NCBI GenBank assembly: GCA_910586535.1 | Contig: CAJUHS010000012.1 | Coordinates: 1 to 64,000 of the forward strand | DNA length: 64,000 nucleotides | Reading direction: 5' to 3' | From: an uncultured Oscillospiraceae bacterium | GTDB taxonomy: Bacteria > Bacillota > Clostridia > Oscillospirales > Ruminococcaceae | Shown here: positions 49,482 through 59,353 of the stretch, piece after piece | Layout: every line of letters begins with the position of its first letter | Position numbering within the stretch: the stretch's first letter is position 1 | The notes under the pieces: model-generated | Told to the model about the DNA's origin: nothing | Seen by the model: only the letters and a program-made list of their open reading frames with translations | Database searches by the model: none | Position numbers and translations under genes: made by a program

Positions 49482-50093
49482 TCACAGCAGACCTGTCCAG
49501 AAGCCTGCAAAAATAAACGTCGCGAGGCTGTCCGCAAGAGATGATACCATGAGAATTATTAACAGTATCACAAACTTTGTGATGTATAAACGAAAATCAA
49601 TCGCTTCCCCAGAAACGGTTCTTCCGAAAACCGACAAAAAAATCTTCCCGGACAACTCCAAGGACTCCCGCGCAGCAATTATCAGCGCAAACGCAGACAG
49701 CACCGCTCCCGGAATAATAAGCACCGCTGACATTCCAACTCCCGCAAGTCCGAAACTTCCGTACATTCCCGAAAGTGACACTCCAGCGCCAAGTCCCCGG
49801 AAAGCAGGAACCAGCAGCTCTATAGGCTGCGCCGCCGCGCTGAATCCAAGCCAGAAGCACGCAGTCAGAAGCAGAAACGCTCCAGAAAAGGAGTTTACAA
49901 GAGTTTCCCAGAAAGTATGGTTTAGTCTGCCAATGACAAAGCTTCCGGTAAGACCGTTAAGAGCGTCAAGCTGTTCCCCGCTCAGCGTTCCGTACAATAT
50001 AACGCCGAGGAACACCCCTGCGAAATAAAGTGCGGCAAGCAGCGTCAGCCTCACGTCAGTTCTTTTTTTACGACCGATATTATTGTCCGTCAT
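49482..50093 (-). CDS. SpoIIM-like membrane protein
   Basis: 203 aa, about five spans, with SFSGAFLLLTACFWLGFSAA and PAFRGLGAGVSLSGMY, the region conserved in stage II sporulation protein M. In spore formers SpoIIM works with SpoIIP and SpoIID in engulfment. The family also includes non-sporulation members, so the role is tentative. Confidence 0.7.
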   Translation of the reverse strand: MTDNNIGRKKRTDVRLTLLAALYFAGVFLGVILYGTLSGEQLDALNGLTGSFVIGRLNHTFWETLVNSFSGAFLLLTACFWLGFSAAAQPIELLVPAFRGLGAGVSLSGMYGSFGLAGVGMSAVLIIPGAVLSAFALIIAARESLELSGKIFLSVFGRTVSGEAIDFRLYITKFVILLIILMVSSLADSLATFIFAGFWTGLL

Positions 50094-50158
50094 AAAGACC
50101 GTCCTTTACTTTTTATTGATAGTAAAGTCTATGCGGACAAGTCCTCTTTAAGAACAGA

Positions 50159-50959
50159 CTATTTCGACAGCTCGTAAGCACGTTTTGTGCAGCTTTCGCA
50201 GGCTTTCGTCACCGTTTCGGAAAGCTTACCTTTATAAAGCTCATCAAGTCCGGCAAGCGTAGTCCCTCCAGGACTGGACACCATTTTTATCAGCTCGTCA
50301 ACAGTATACCCAGAATCGGTGAGCATTTTCGCCGAACCCACAAGAGACTGCGCAAAAAGCTCTTTTGCAGCTGCTGCGTCTATGCCCGCCGAATCCGCAT
50401 AATCTATAAAAGCCTTTGCAAACAGGTATATAAACGCAGGACTGCTTCCGTTTACTGCAATGATCTCTTTCATTTTGTTTTCGGGAACTACGGCAGTTTT
50501 TCCGCAGGAAGCAAAAATATTTTTAACAAACCCAAACTCATCGTCAGAAACGTTTTTGTTTCTTGAAATTGCGGAAGCTCCCTCGCCCAGCAGCAGCGGA
50601 GTATTTGGCATTACCAGCACTACCTTTGCATCAGGCAAGGTTTTGGAGCAGATATATTCCGCGGTTATCCCCGCGCATATGGAAACAATTATCTTATCCG
50701 CCGTAACCGCTCCGCCGATCCTGTCCATTACGGTATCGAGCTGCTGAGGCTTTACCGCAAGAAAAACGTAATCACTCTTTTTAACAAGCTCCTTTTCGTC
50801 AGCGCATGGCGATACTCCGAACTCAGAAAGACGATCCAGCGCCTCACGCGAGAGATCGTAAGAAAAAAGAGACAATTCCCTGCCCTGCTCTGTACAGCGA
50901 ATACCCTTGATTATTGCGTAACCCATATTTCCCGCGCCGATAAATCCAACTGCCGCCAT
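50159..50959 (-). CDS. proC: Pyrroline-5-carboxylate reductase
   Basis: 266 aa. Last step of proline synthesis. Rossmann start GFIGAGNMGYAIIKG, VFLAVKPQQL, VMPNTPLLLGEG and MVSSPGGTTLAGLDEL near the C-terminus. Confidence 0.96.
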   Translation of the reverse strand: MAAVGFIGAGNMGYAIIKGIRCTEQGRELSLFSYDLSREALDRLSEFGVSPCADEKELVKKSDYVFLAVKPQQLDTVMDRIGGAVTADKIIVSICAGITAEYICSKTLPDAKVVLVMPNTPLLLGEGASAISRNKNVSDDEFGFVKNIFASCGKTAVVPENKMKEIIAVNGSSPAFIYLFAKAFIDYADSAGIDAAAAKELFAQSLVGSAKMLTDSGYTVDELIKMVSSPGGTTLAGLDELYKGKLSETVTKACESCTKRAYELSK

Positions 50960-51148
50960 AACTTAGACTTCCTTTCAGAAACAGTTTACTGAAATAGTAT
51001 ACAACAATTTGCACAAAAAAGCAAGCATTTTTTATATTTTAAGGCAAAATATTTTTACGGAAAATGTAAATAAAGTCTAACAGCACTTGAAATTTTTCCA
51101 AAAAGATGTATAATAAAAGTAATTGTTTATCGAAAAGGAATGATTGGA

Positions 51149-52111
51149 ATGGCTGAAAAAAAATACAACGTAGACCTAAAAACGATTATTGAGGAATTTC
51201 ATCTTGAAACTATTTATCTTCCCGAAGATTCGGCAAAGCTGACAGTAAACGAAACGGATCTTAACCGCCCGGGACTTCAGCTTATGGGATTTTATGAATA
51301 TTTCAACAACGAACGTATCCAGATAGTGGGAAAAATGGAATTCGCCTACATGGCTACCATTGAGGAGGACGTGCGCCGTGAACGTCTTGATATGCTTTTT
51401 GCGCAGCATATCCCTGCTCTTATCATTACACGTGAACTGCCGTATTTCCCGGAAATGGTCGATCTGGCACAAAAGTACGAAGTACCTCTGCTCAGAAGCA
51501 AGGACAGCACATCCAGCTTCATGGCTGCGCTGATAGCGTTCCTTAATCTGCACCTTGCTCCCCGTATCACACGTCACGGAGTGCTTATTGAAGTATACGG
51601 CGAGGGTATGCTCATACTTGGCGAAAGCGGCGTTGGCAAAAGCGAGACCGCCGTTGAGCTTATTAAGCGGGGACACCGTCTTGTCGCCGACGATGCTGTA
51701 GAGATCAGGAGAGTGTCCAACATAAGTCTTGTGGGCTCGTCTCCGGAAAACATCAGGCATTTTTTAGAAATCCGCGGTATAGGTATCGTCAATGCACGTC
51801 GTCTGTTCGGCATGGGTGCGATCAAAGTAACGGAAAAGATCGACATGATCGTCGAACTTGAGCCATGGGACAGCGAAAAGGTCTACGACCGCATGGGCGT
51901 AGACAACGAGTACACCTCTATTCTCGGGGTAAAAGTGCCGTGCAGCACTATTCCCGTTAAGCCAGGACGAAATCTTGCAGTAATTCTTGAGGTTGCCGCT
52001 ATGAACAACCGTCAGAAGAAAATGGGATACAATGCCGCTCAGGAGCTGCTTGACAATCTTGGTCTCGACATGGATCGCAAGGAAACCATAAAAAAATGGG
52101 ATATTTATTGA
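51149..52111 (+). CDS. hprK: HPr kinase/phosphorylase
   Basis: 320 aa from ATG 51149. Phosphorylates HPr on Ser-46 and reverses it, setting carbon catabolite control in Firmicutes. P-loop GESGVGKS at 158-165, preceded by ITRHGVLIEVYG with the catalytic His, and EIRGIGIVNARRLFG signature. First gene of a long plus-strand run in the order hprK, PHP hydrolase, murB, rapZ, whiA, dnaE, pfkA. Confidence 0.97.
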   Translation: MAEKKYNVDLKTIIEEFHLETIYLPEDSAKLTVNETDLNRPGLQLMGFYEYFNNERIQIVGKMEFAYMATIEEDVRRERLDMLFAQHIPALIITRELPYFPEMVDLAQKYEVPLLRSKDSTSSFMAALIAFLNLHLAPRITRHGVLIEVYGEGMLILGESGVGKSETAVELIKRGHRLVADDAVEIRRVSNISLVGSSPENIRHFLEIRGIGIVNARRLFGMGAIKVTEKIDMIVELEPWDSEKVYDRMGVDNEYTSILGVKVPCSTIPVKPGRNLAVILEVAAMNNRQKKMGYNAAQELLDNLGLDMDRKETIKKWDIY

Positions 52112-52145
52112 TTCATAATAAATCATATAAAAGGAATTACCGAAA

Positions 52146-52877
52146 ATGAAAATAATTGCAGACCTGCATACTCACACCGTTGCTTCCACACACGCATATT
52201 CAACGGTGCTTGAAAACGCACGTTACGCCGCAGACGCAGGACTTTCCGCACTGGCGGTAACCGACCACACTCCAGCCTCCACGGACGGTCCTCATGTGTG
52301 GCATTTTCACAATCTGCACAAGGCTCTGCCGCGGGAGCTGTTCGGGGTGAAGCTTATGTTCGGCGCAGAATCCAGCATAATCGATTATGACGGCACTATT
52401 GACTTTCCAGCTGAGGAATGCGCCGCGCTGGACTGGATAATAGCGTCCATACATCGAAACCACTTGAAAAAAACTGCGCCGGACGAGATAACGCGGCTAT
52501 ATCTCGGCGTTGCAGAAAATCCTCTTGTGGACGTTATCGGTCACTGCGCCACCGTAGGATATGAGTTCGACTATGATAAATGCCTGAAAAAATTTAAAGA
52601 ATACGGAAAGCTTGTGGAAATAAACGAAAGCTCCATTATATGGAAAAACACCTCGGACAACTACCGTGAAATTATCCGTTTATGTAAAAAGTATGAGGTT
52701 CCCGTTGTTGTAAATTCAGACGCGCATTTCTGCGGACTGGTGGGAAAATTTGACAGAGCTATTGCTCTGATGGAGGAACAGGGTTTTCCCGAAGAGCTTG
52801 TGGTAAATTCGGATACAGATAGGTTTTTCAAGTTTATTTCCGCCCAAAAGGGCAATATTTTTACAGGCAAAGCATAA
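52146..52877 (+). CDS. PHP-domain phosphatase
   Basis: 243 aa. Metal-binding motifs of the PHP family: ADLHTHTVAS, AVTDHTP, HRNH, and NSDAHFCG near the C-terminus. Similar to the YcdX-type hydrolases; probably a cytoplasmic phosphoesterase of unknown substrate. Confidence 0.88.
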   Translation: MKIIADLHTHTVASTHAYSTVLENARYAADAGLSALAVTDHTPASTDGPHVWHFHNLHKALPRELFGVKLMFGAESSIIDYDGTIDFPAEECAALDWIIASIHRNHLKKTAPDEITRLYLGVAENPLVDVIGHCATVGYEFDYDKCLKKFKEYGKLVEINESSIIWKNTSDNYREIIRLCKKYEVPVVVNSDAHFCGLVGKFDRAIALMEEQGFPEELVVNSDTDRFFKFISAQKGNIFTGKA

Positions 52878-52918
52878 ACTATACAGATATACAACCAATC
52901 GGAAACGTAGGTGTGAAA

Positions 52919-53836
52919 ATGAACGGTACAAATGAAGTATGCGAGGCAGCAAAGTCACTTGGTTGCAGCGTGAAGATAAACGAAGAACTTAAAAACCACA
53001 CTACCTTTAAGATAGGGGGACGGTGCGACGCTCTTATAGGCTTGCAGGGAGAAGAAAGCTGCCGCAAACTGATTCCACTTGCTGAAAAGCTGAACGTGCC
53101 GTATTATATTTTCGGCAAGGGTTCTAATCTTATTGTGGATTCCGACGGAATAAGCGGTATCGTTTTTCAGTTTGGTAAAGGTAACGCTGAGATGACCTCC
53201 GATACTAATGTCCTCATCTGCGGAGCGGGAGCTACTCTTACAGCAATATGCAATTTTGCGCTGGAACTCGGACTTTCGGGCATAGAGTTTGCATATGGGA
53301 TACCCGGTACTCTCGGGGGCGCGGTTTTCATGAATGCGGGAGCTTACGGCGGCGAGATGAAACAGGTAATACAAACCGTCCGTGCTATGGACAGAAAAAC
53401 AGGCGAGGTAAGGGTCTACAGCGAAAAAGAGTGTGATTTTTCCTATCGTCACAGCCGTTTTACAGAAAGCGGCGAGATTATCCTCTCTGCGGAAATTGCT
53501 CTGGAAAACGGAGACAAAACGGAGATAAAGGATAAAATGGACGAACTTATGGAAAAGCGCCGCTCCAAGCAACCATTGGAGTATCCCAGCGCAGGAAGCA
53601 CATTCAAACGTCCGGAGGGTAGCTATGCCTCACTTCTGATAGAGCAGTGCGGACTGAAAGGCGTTTATGTTGGAGACGCAGAGGTCAGCACAAAGCACAG
53701 CGGCTTCATCATCAACAAGGGAAACGCTGATTTTTCACAGCTCATGGAACTGATACAAATCGTAAAAAACACTGTAAAGGAAAAAACCGGATGCGTTCTC
53801 GAATGCGAACCGCTTATAATAACGGATAAAAAATAA
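52919..53836 (+). CDS. murB: UDP-N-acetylenolpyruvoylglucosamine reductase
   Basis: 305 aa from ATG 52919 (TAGGTG upstream). FAD enzyme making UDP-MurNAc. TTFKIGGRCDALIG, GKGSNLIVDSDG, GIPGTLGGAVFMNAGAYGGE and the catalytic YPSAGSTFKRP are present. Confidence 0.97.
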   Translation: MNGTNEVCEAAKSLGCSVKINEELKNHTTFKIGGRCDALIGLQGEESCRKLIPLAEKLNVPYYIFGKGSNLIVDSDGISGIVFQFGKGNAEMTSDTNVLICGAGATLTAICNFALELGLSGIEFAYGIPGTLGGAVFMNAGAYGGEMKQVIQTVRAMDRKTGEVRVYSEKECDFSYRHSRFTESGEIILSAEIALENGDKTEIKDKMDELMEKRRSKQPLEYPSAGSTFKRPEGSYASLLIEQCGLKGVYVGDAEVSTKHSGFIINKGNADFSQLMELIQIVKNTVKEKTGCVLECEPLIITDKK

Positions 53837-53883
53837 AAAAGATACGGGAAGCATACGCTGTCAACCAAAAGGAGGAATCCAAT

Positions 53884-54744
53884 ATGAAATTTCTGATAGT
53901 AACAGGACTTTCGGGCTCTGGAAAATCGGGCGCAGTAAACGTTCTGGAGGACATAGGCTACTACTGCATAGATAATATTCCTCCCCAGCTTATCCCCAAA
54001 TTTGCGGAAATATGCATTGCCAACGGTCAGATGAAAAAAGTCGCGATCGTTACCGATATCCGCGGCGGAGAGCTTTTCTTAGAGCTTGATGAGGGTCTGT
54101 CATATTTGCAGGACAACGGACTTGAAACATCAATCCTTTTTCTGGACGCAAGCGACGAGGTGCTGATAAAGCGCTACAAAGAAACTCGACGCAAGCACCC
54201 TCTTGACGAACAGAGCCACGGAAGTCTGCAAAAAGCGATAAATACCGAGCGGGAAGTTCTTTCGTCGGTACGCGAAAAGGCTGATTACTACATAGACACC
54301 TCCGACCTGTCCATGAATCAGCTAAAGGAGACTGTCTATTCCCTTTTTCTGGACAATCCCAATGACAGCATGGTCATCAAAGTAATGTCTTTCGGCTACA
54401 AATACGGCGTGTCCCGCGAAGCCGATCTGATCTTTGACGTAAGATGTCTACCAAATCCGTTCTATATTCCCGAGCTGAAAAAACACACCGGTCTTGAAAG
54501 CTGTGTGAGTGACTATGTTCTGAGCTTTGAACAATCTGGTACTCTGATAAAAAAACTTGAAGATCTGCTGGATTTTCTTATACCGCTCTATATCCACGAG
54601 GGCAAGAGCCAACTTGTGGTATCATTTGGCTGCACGGGAGGAAAGCACCGCAGCGTTACATTTGCGGAAGCTGTCTATAAGTACCTGAAAGACAAGGGCT
54701 TGAAGTGCAGAATAAGCCACCGCGATATTGAAAAGGACAGATAA
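53884..54744 (+). CDS. rapZ: RapZ/YvcJ nucleotide-binding protein
   Basis: 286 aa. P-loop GLSGSGKS at 8-15, DNIPPQLIPK, and C-terminal SFGCTGGKHRSV. In E. coli RapZ directs RNase E to GlmZ; in Firmicutes the homologue links to whiA in a conserved cluster, as here (15-bp gap). Confidence 0.96.
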   Translation: MKFLIVTGLSGSGKSGAVNVLEDIGYYCIDNIPPQLIPKFAEICIANGQMKKVAIVTDIRGGELFLELDEGLSYLQDNGLETSILFLDASDEVLIKRYKETRRKHPLDEQSHGSLQKAINTEREVLSSVREKADYYIDTSDLSMNQLKETVYSLFLDNPNDSMVIKVMSFGYKYGVSREADLIFDVRCLPNPFYIPELKKHTGLESCVSDYVLSFEQSGTLIKKLEDLLDFLIPLYIHEGKSQLVVSFGCTGGKHRSVTFAEAVYKYLKDKGLKCRISHRDIEKDR

Positions 54745-54759
54745 AAGGAATGTTATAAA

Positions 54760-55677
54760 ATGTCATTTTCCTATTCAGTAAAAAAAGAGCTTTGCTCGGT
54801 CATAACCGACAAAGACAGAAAATATTGCTGCCTGTACGGTATGCTGCTGTTCTGCAAAAGCTTCACGCCCGATTCTATCATTTTTCAAACTGAAAACGAT
54901 CTTGTATGCAGGCTTTTCCTAAGTCTTGCCGATGACGTTATCGGAGGTACCGAAATTGCCGATGTGAACGTTACCGAAAAGAAAAACGGAGTTTCTCTGT
55001 ACTCCCTTAGTATTCCATCGGAGCATTACCGCGAGGAGATCATCTACCGCTACAGAATCTCCAGCAGAACGCTTATACACCGAATACAAACAGACATTAT
55101 AGACAACAACAGCGTATTTGCCTTTATCGCCGGAGCATTCCTTTCCTGCGGAAGTATAACCGAGCCTATCAAAGAATATCATCTGGAATTTGCGGTACCA
55201 TATTACGATCTTACGCAGGACTTACTGATTCTGCTCACCTCGGTTGGTATAAACGCAAAATACACCGAAAGAAAAAATGCATATGTCATTTACCTGAAAG
55301 ACAGCGAGTCCATAGAAGACCTGCTTACTCTTATGGGAGCGACCATGAGCAGCATCGACCTTATGAACGTGAAGATATATAAGGATGTACGGAACAAGGC
55401 AAACCGTATTGCAAACTGCGATTCAGCCAATATCGAGCGAACTCTGAAAGCTTCGGAGCGTCAGATAACGGACATTGAGTATATCATGGCGACAGAGGGG
55501 CTTGACAGTCTTTCCCCCGAACTCAGAAACGCGGCGGAGATACGTCTTGAAAATCCTGACGTTTCGCTGAAAGAACTCGGCGAAATGCTGGACAAGCCTG
55601 TTGGTCGTTCCGGAGCAAATCATCGTCTGAAAAAGCTTTCCGAGATCGCGGAAAGGATAAGAGCGGAAAGGAATTAA
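54760..55677 (+). CDS. whiA: WhiA-family DNA-binding protein
   Basis: 305 aa. N-terminal LAGLIDADG-like fold (AFIAGAFLSCGSITEP) and C-terminal helix-turn-helix SLKELGEMLDKPVGRSGANH. Regulates division or chromosome segregation in Gram-positives. Confidence 0.95.
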   Translation: MSFSYSVKKELCSVITDKDRKYCCLYGMLLFCKSFTPDSIIFQTENDLVCRLFLSLADDVIGGTEIADVNVTEKKNGVSLYSLSIPSEHYREEIIYRYRISSRTLIHRIQTDIIDNNSVFAFIAGAFLSCGSITEPIKEYHLEFAVPYYDLTQDLLILLTSVGINAKYTERKNAYVIYLKDSESIEDLLTLMGATMSSIDLMNVKIYKDVRNKANRIANCDSANIERTLKASERQITDIEYIMATEGLDSLSPELRNAAEIRLENPDVSLKELGEMLDKPVGRSGANHRLKKLSEIAERIRAERN

Positions 55678-55833
55678 AAGGAGCTTATTATGAAATGAAG
55701 GTTTTACTTACATCATGCAAACCGGAAACAGATAATATCCGCAATAAGTTTATAGATATACTATATGAAACCGTCGGAAGTCAAGGCAATTTTTATTCCC
55801 ACCGTCTTATATTATTGAGTAAAGGAGATAGCT

Positions 55834-58800
55834 ATGGGCTTCGTTCATCTTCATCTTCACAGCGAATACAGTCTGCTTGACGGAGCGTGCCGTATCGGAC
55901 AGCTTGTCTCCCGTGCAAAGGAAATTGGACAGACCGCTGTCGCTGTTACAGACCACGGCTGTATGTACGCAGCCGTGGATTTTTATAATGAAGCTGTATC
56001 CCAAGGAATAAAGCCGATAATAGGCTGCGAAGTGTACGTGGCTCCGAGAACGAGGTTTGACAAAATTCACGGTCAGGACAATAAACCATATCATCTTGTT
56101 CTCCTTTGCAAAGACAATGAGGGATACCGAAACCTTATAAAGCTTGTTTCACTTGGCTACACCGAGGGCTTTTACAGCAAGCCTCGGGTCGACGTTGAGC
56201 TCCTTGAAAAATATCATGAGGGACTTATCGCGCTGTCCGGCTGTCTTGCTGGGGAAATCCCACGCAAACTTTCCAACGGTGAATACGACAACGCCAAAGC
56301 TGTAGCTTTGAAGTATCTTGAAATTTTCGGTAATGACAATTACTATATAGAAGTTCAGAACCACGATATTTCCGAGGAAATACGCATACTCCCGCTTTTG
56401 TACAGACTTTCTGCGGAAACAGGTATTCCTCTTGCGGCAACAAACGACGCTCACTATATTCTGAAAGAAGACGCTGAAGTACAGCGGGTGCTTATCGCCA
56501 TACAAACCAATACTCCGCTGGGCGAGCCTAACCCCATGCTTTTCCCTACAGACGAGTTCTATATAAAGTCCGAGGAAGAAATGCGGCGGCTTTTCGCAAA
56601 CGTCCCCCATGCTGTGGATAATACTGCTCTGATAGCGGAACGGTGCAACGTCACTTTTGAATTCGGCAAGCTTCTTCTTCCCGAATTTACCGCCGAAGGA
56701 GTCACTGACAACGTTTCATACTTTACAGATTTGTGCCGAAAAGGACTGAAAAAGCGTTACGACGAAAATCCTCCTGCGGAGTACTCCGAAAGGCTTGACT
56801 ACGAGCTTGGCGTAATAATCAAAATGGGTTATGTTGACTACTTTCTCATTGTGTGGGACTTTATCCGCTACGCCCGCGAACAAGGCATTCCGGTTGGTCC
56901 GGGCAGAGGTTCCGGAGCGGGAAGCATTGCAGCCTACTGTATTGGCATAACCTCAGTAGACCCTATGAAGTACGGTCTGCTGTTTGAGAGGTTCCTCAAT
57001 CCCGAAAGAGTGTCTATGCCCGATTTCGACATTGACTTCTGCTATGAGGGCAGACAGCGGGTAATTGATTATGTTGTAAAAAAATACGGCGATGACAGGG
57101 TCGCTCAGATAATAACCTTTGGTACAATGGCGGCCAAGGGCGCGGTGCGTGACGTAGCGCGTGTAATGGGTATACCATATCAAGCGGCGGACAAGGTGTC
57201 AAAGCTTATTCCATACGGACTGCACGTTACTCTTGACGGCGCACTTAAAGAAAACGGCGATCTTATGGCTCTCTACAAAAGCGACAGTACCGTCAGCAAA
57301 CTCATAGACACAGCAAGAAAAATAGAGGGAATGCCCCGTCATGCATCCACACATGCTGCGGGTGTAGTGATATGTCCCGCACCGGTCAGCAATTACGTTC
57401 CCGTACAAAAGAACGGAGACGTTACAGTAACCCAATACACCATGACTGCTCTGGAACGTTTGGGACTGCTGAAAATGGATTTTCTCGGTCTGAGGAACCT
57501 GACCGTTATACGCGACGCCTCAGATTTTATCCGCAGGACAAATCCCGACTTCGATATAAACAAAATACCAATAGACGACCCAGAAGTGTACGAAATGCTG
57601 TCCCAGGGACAGACTACGGGAGTTTTCCAGTTTGAAAGTGCGGGCATACGGCAGGTTCTGATGCGGCTGAGACCCGAATCCATTGAGGACATTATAGCCG
57701 TTCTGTCCCTGTACCGCCCCGGACCTATGGACAGCATACCGCGGTACATCGAGTGCCGCCACAACCCGCAGAAGGTTACCTTTAGACACCCCATATTAAA
57801 AAGCATTTTGGACGTTACCTACGGCTGCATAGTTTACCAGGAGCAGGTAATGGAGATATGCCGCAAAATGGCGGGATATTCCTACGGCAGAGCGGATCTT
57901 GTCCGCCGAGCAATGGCAAAGAAAAAGACAGCCGAAATGCTGAAGGAACGCGGTATCTTTGTTGAGGGAGCATCTAAAAACGGCGTATCCGAAAAAATTG
58001 CCAATGAAATATTTGACGAAATGGAAAGCTTTGCCTCCTATGCGTTCAATAAGTCCCATGCGGCGGCTTATGCTCATGTCTCATACCAGACGGCATATTT
58101 AAGACATTACTATTTCAAGGACTACATGGCTGCGCTTATGTCAGCTTTCCTTGACAGCACAGGAAAGATCCTTGAGTATGCCTCGGAGTGTTCTAAAAAC
58201 GGATTAAAAATTTTAAGTCCCGATGTTAACGAAAGCAGTTTTGGTTTTTTCCCAGCGGAAAACGGCATACGCTTTGCGCTGCTTGCAGTGAAAAATCTGG
58301 GGTACAACTCTATACGTGACCTTTTAAACGAACGTGAAAAGGGCGGTATGTTCAAGTCCCTGAACGATTTCTGCAAGCGTATAGGAGGCAGAGACCTGAA
58401 TCAGCGCGCTATTGAAAGTCTGATAAAATGCGGCTCTCTGGACTGCTTCGGATACAGCCGCAGAGAAATGCTGGAGAACTACGATAAAATTTTCGGCTCT
58501 GTTCAAGGGTACTCTCTGAAAAACATGGAGGGACAAATAAACTTTTTTGATACAGATAATAACAACGACGAAAACAGCAATTCGTTTTCTTTTGAAAGAC
58601 TTCCCGAATATCCCCTTGCTGTCAGGCTTGAAATGGAAAAAGAGATCACAGGCGCGTACCTTTCGGGGCATCCGCTGGAAGATTACAGTCCCTATTCAAA
58701 GCTTTGCGGTATGACTGATATTGCACGTCTTTACGACGAGCTTAATCCGCCAAAAGACGGGAGTGAAATTTCTCTGTTCTGCACCTTGCAGGGCGTAAAG

Positions 58801-59244
58801 CTTTACACACAGAAAAACGGAGCAAAAATGGCTTTCGTCACGCTTGAGGACATGACAGGCGAAGCGGAGGGAATTATTTTTGCGGATATACTGGCTTCAA
58901 ACAGAGATATTATTACAAAGGGCAAATCGGTACACATAACCGCAAAGCTCTCCTACAAGGACGGCGAACCGAAACTTATTGTTAACCAAATTGCCGAAGC
59001 GGCGCAATGCGTCTTTACGCTTGAAAAAGCAAGTCTTTATATAAGATGCCGTTCGGACAGCCCCGCGCTTTCGGAAATTATGAATATCTGCAAAGAAAAT
59101 CCCGGAGAGACAAAAGTGATTTTTTATCTGTCCGATCTGAAAAAAAAGCTTACTCCGAAAGGCGCTGCGGGAGTAAAAATATCCTCTGTTTTTGCTGACA
59201 GGATCGCCAATACAGCCGGAAAGGAAAATATTGCCTTAAAATAG
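55834..59244 (+). CDS. dnaE: DNA polymerase III subunit alpha
   Basis: 1136 aa. PHP domain (FVHLHLHSEYSLLDGA), catalytic SMPDFDIDFCYEGRQ, helix-hairpin-helix (MRLRPESIEDIIAVLSLYRP) and OB-fold region near the C-terminus (EGIIFADILASN). DnaE1-type replicative polymerase. A poor 61-aa frame just upstream (55695-55880) overlaps its start and is not accepted. Confidence 0.97.
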   Translation: MGFVHLHLHSEYSLLDGACRIGQLVSRAKEIGQTAVAVTDHGCMYAAVDFYNEAVSQGIKPIIGCEVYVAPRTRFDKIHGQDNKPYHLVLLCKDNEGYRNLIKLVSLGYTEGFYSKPRVDVELLEKYHEGLIALSGCLAGEIPRKLSNGEYDNAKAVALKYLEIFGNDNYYIEVQNHDISEEIRILPLLYRLSAETGIPLAATNDAHYILKEDAEVQRVLIAIQTNTPLGEPNPMLFPTDEFYIKSEEEMRRLFANVPHAVDNTALIAERCNVTFEFGKLLLPEFTAEGVTDNVSYFTDLCRKGLKKRYDENPPAEYSERLDYELGVIIKMGYVDYFLIVWDFIRYAREQGIPVGPGRGSGAGSIAAYCIGITSVDPMKYGLLFERFLNPERVSMPDFDIDFCYEGRQRVIDYVVKKYGDDRVAQIITFGTMAAKGAVRDVARVMGIPYQAADKVSKLIPYGLHVTLDGALKENGDLMALYKSDSTVSKLIDTARKIEGMPRHASTHAAGVVICPAPVSNYVPVQKNGDVTVTQYTMTALERLGLLKMDFLGLRNLTVIRDASDFIRRTNPDFDINKIPIDDPEVYEMLSQGQTTGVFQFESAGIRQVLMRLRPESIEDIIAVLSLYRPGPMDSIPRYIECRHNPQKVTFRHPILKSILDVTYGCIVYQEQVMEICRKMAGYSYGRADLVRRAMAKKKTAEMLKERGIFVEGASKNGVSEKIANEIFDEMESFASYAFNKSHAAAYAHVSYQTAYLRHYYFKDYMAALMSAFLDSTGKILEYASECSKNGLKILSPDVNESSFGFFPAENGIRFALLAVKNLGYNSIRDLLNEREKGGMFKSLNDFCKRIGGRDLNQRAIESLIKCGSLDCFGYSRREMLENYDKIFGSVQGYSLKNMEGQINFFDTDNNNDENSNSFSFERLPEYPLAVRLEMEKEITGAYLSGHPLEDYSPYSKLCGMTDIARLYDELNPPKDGSEISLFCTLQGVKLYTQKNGAKMAFVTLEDMTGEAEGIIFADILASNRDIITKGKSVHITAKLSYKDGEPKLIVNQIAEAAQCVFTLEKASLYIRCRSDSPALSEIMNICKENPGETKVIFYLSDLKKKLTPKGAAGVKISSVFADRIANTAGKENIALK

Positions 59245-59268
59245 AACATTATTTGTTAGAAACAACAC

Positions 59269-59297
59269 TTGACAAAACTCTCAGCAAATAGTATAAT
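59269..59297 (+). promoter_or_regulatory. pfkA promoter
   Basis: TTGACA (59269-59274), 17 bases, TATAAT (59292-59297). Confidence 0.88.
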
Positions 59298-59353
59298 TAG
59301 AAATGTATGGAGAGTTGTATATTATTATGCAATAAATTTTGGAGGAAAAAGGT

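Noticed and set aside
55695..55880. 61-aa frame upstream of dnaE
   Set aside because: Has AAGGAG upstream and so was considered, but it overlaps the dnaE start and ends in low-complexity Ser read from dnaE codons; no support beyond chance.
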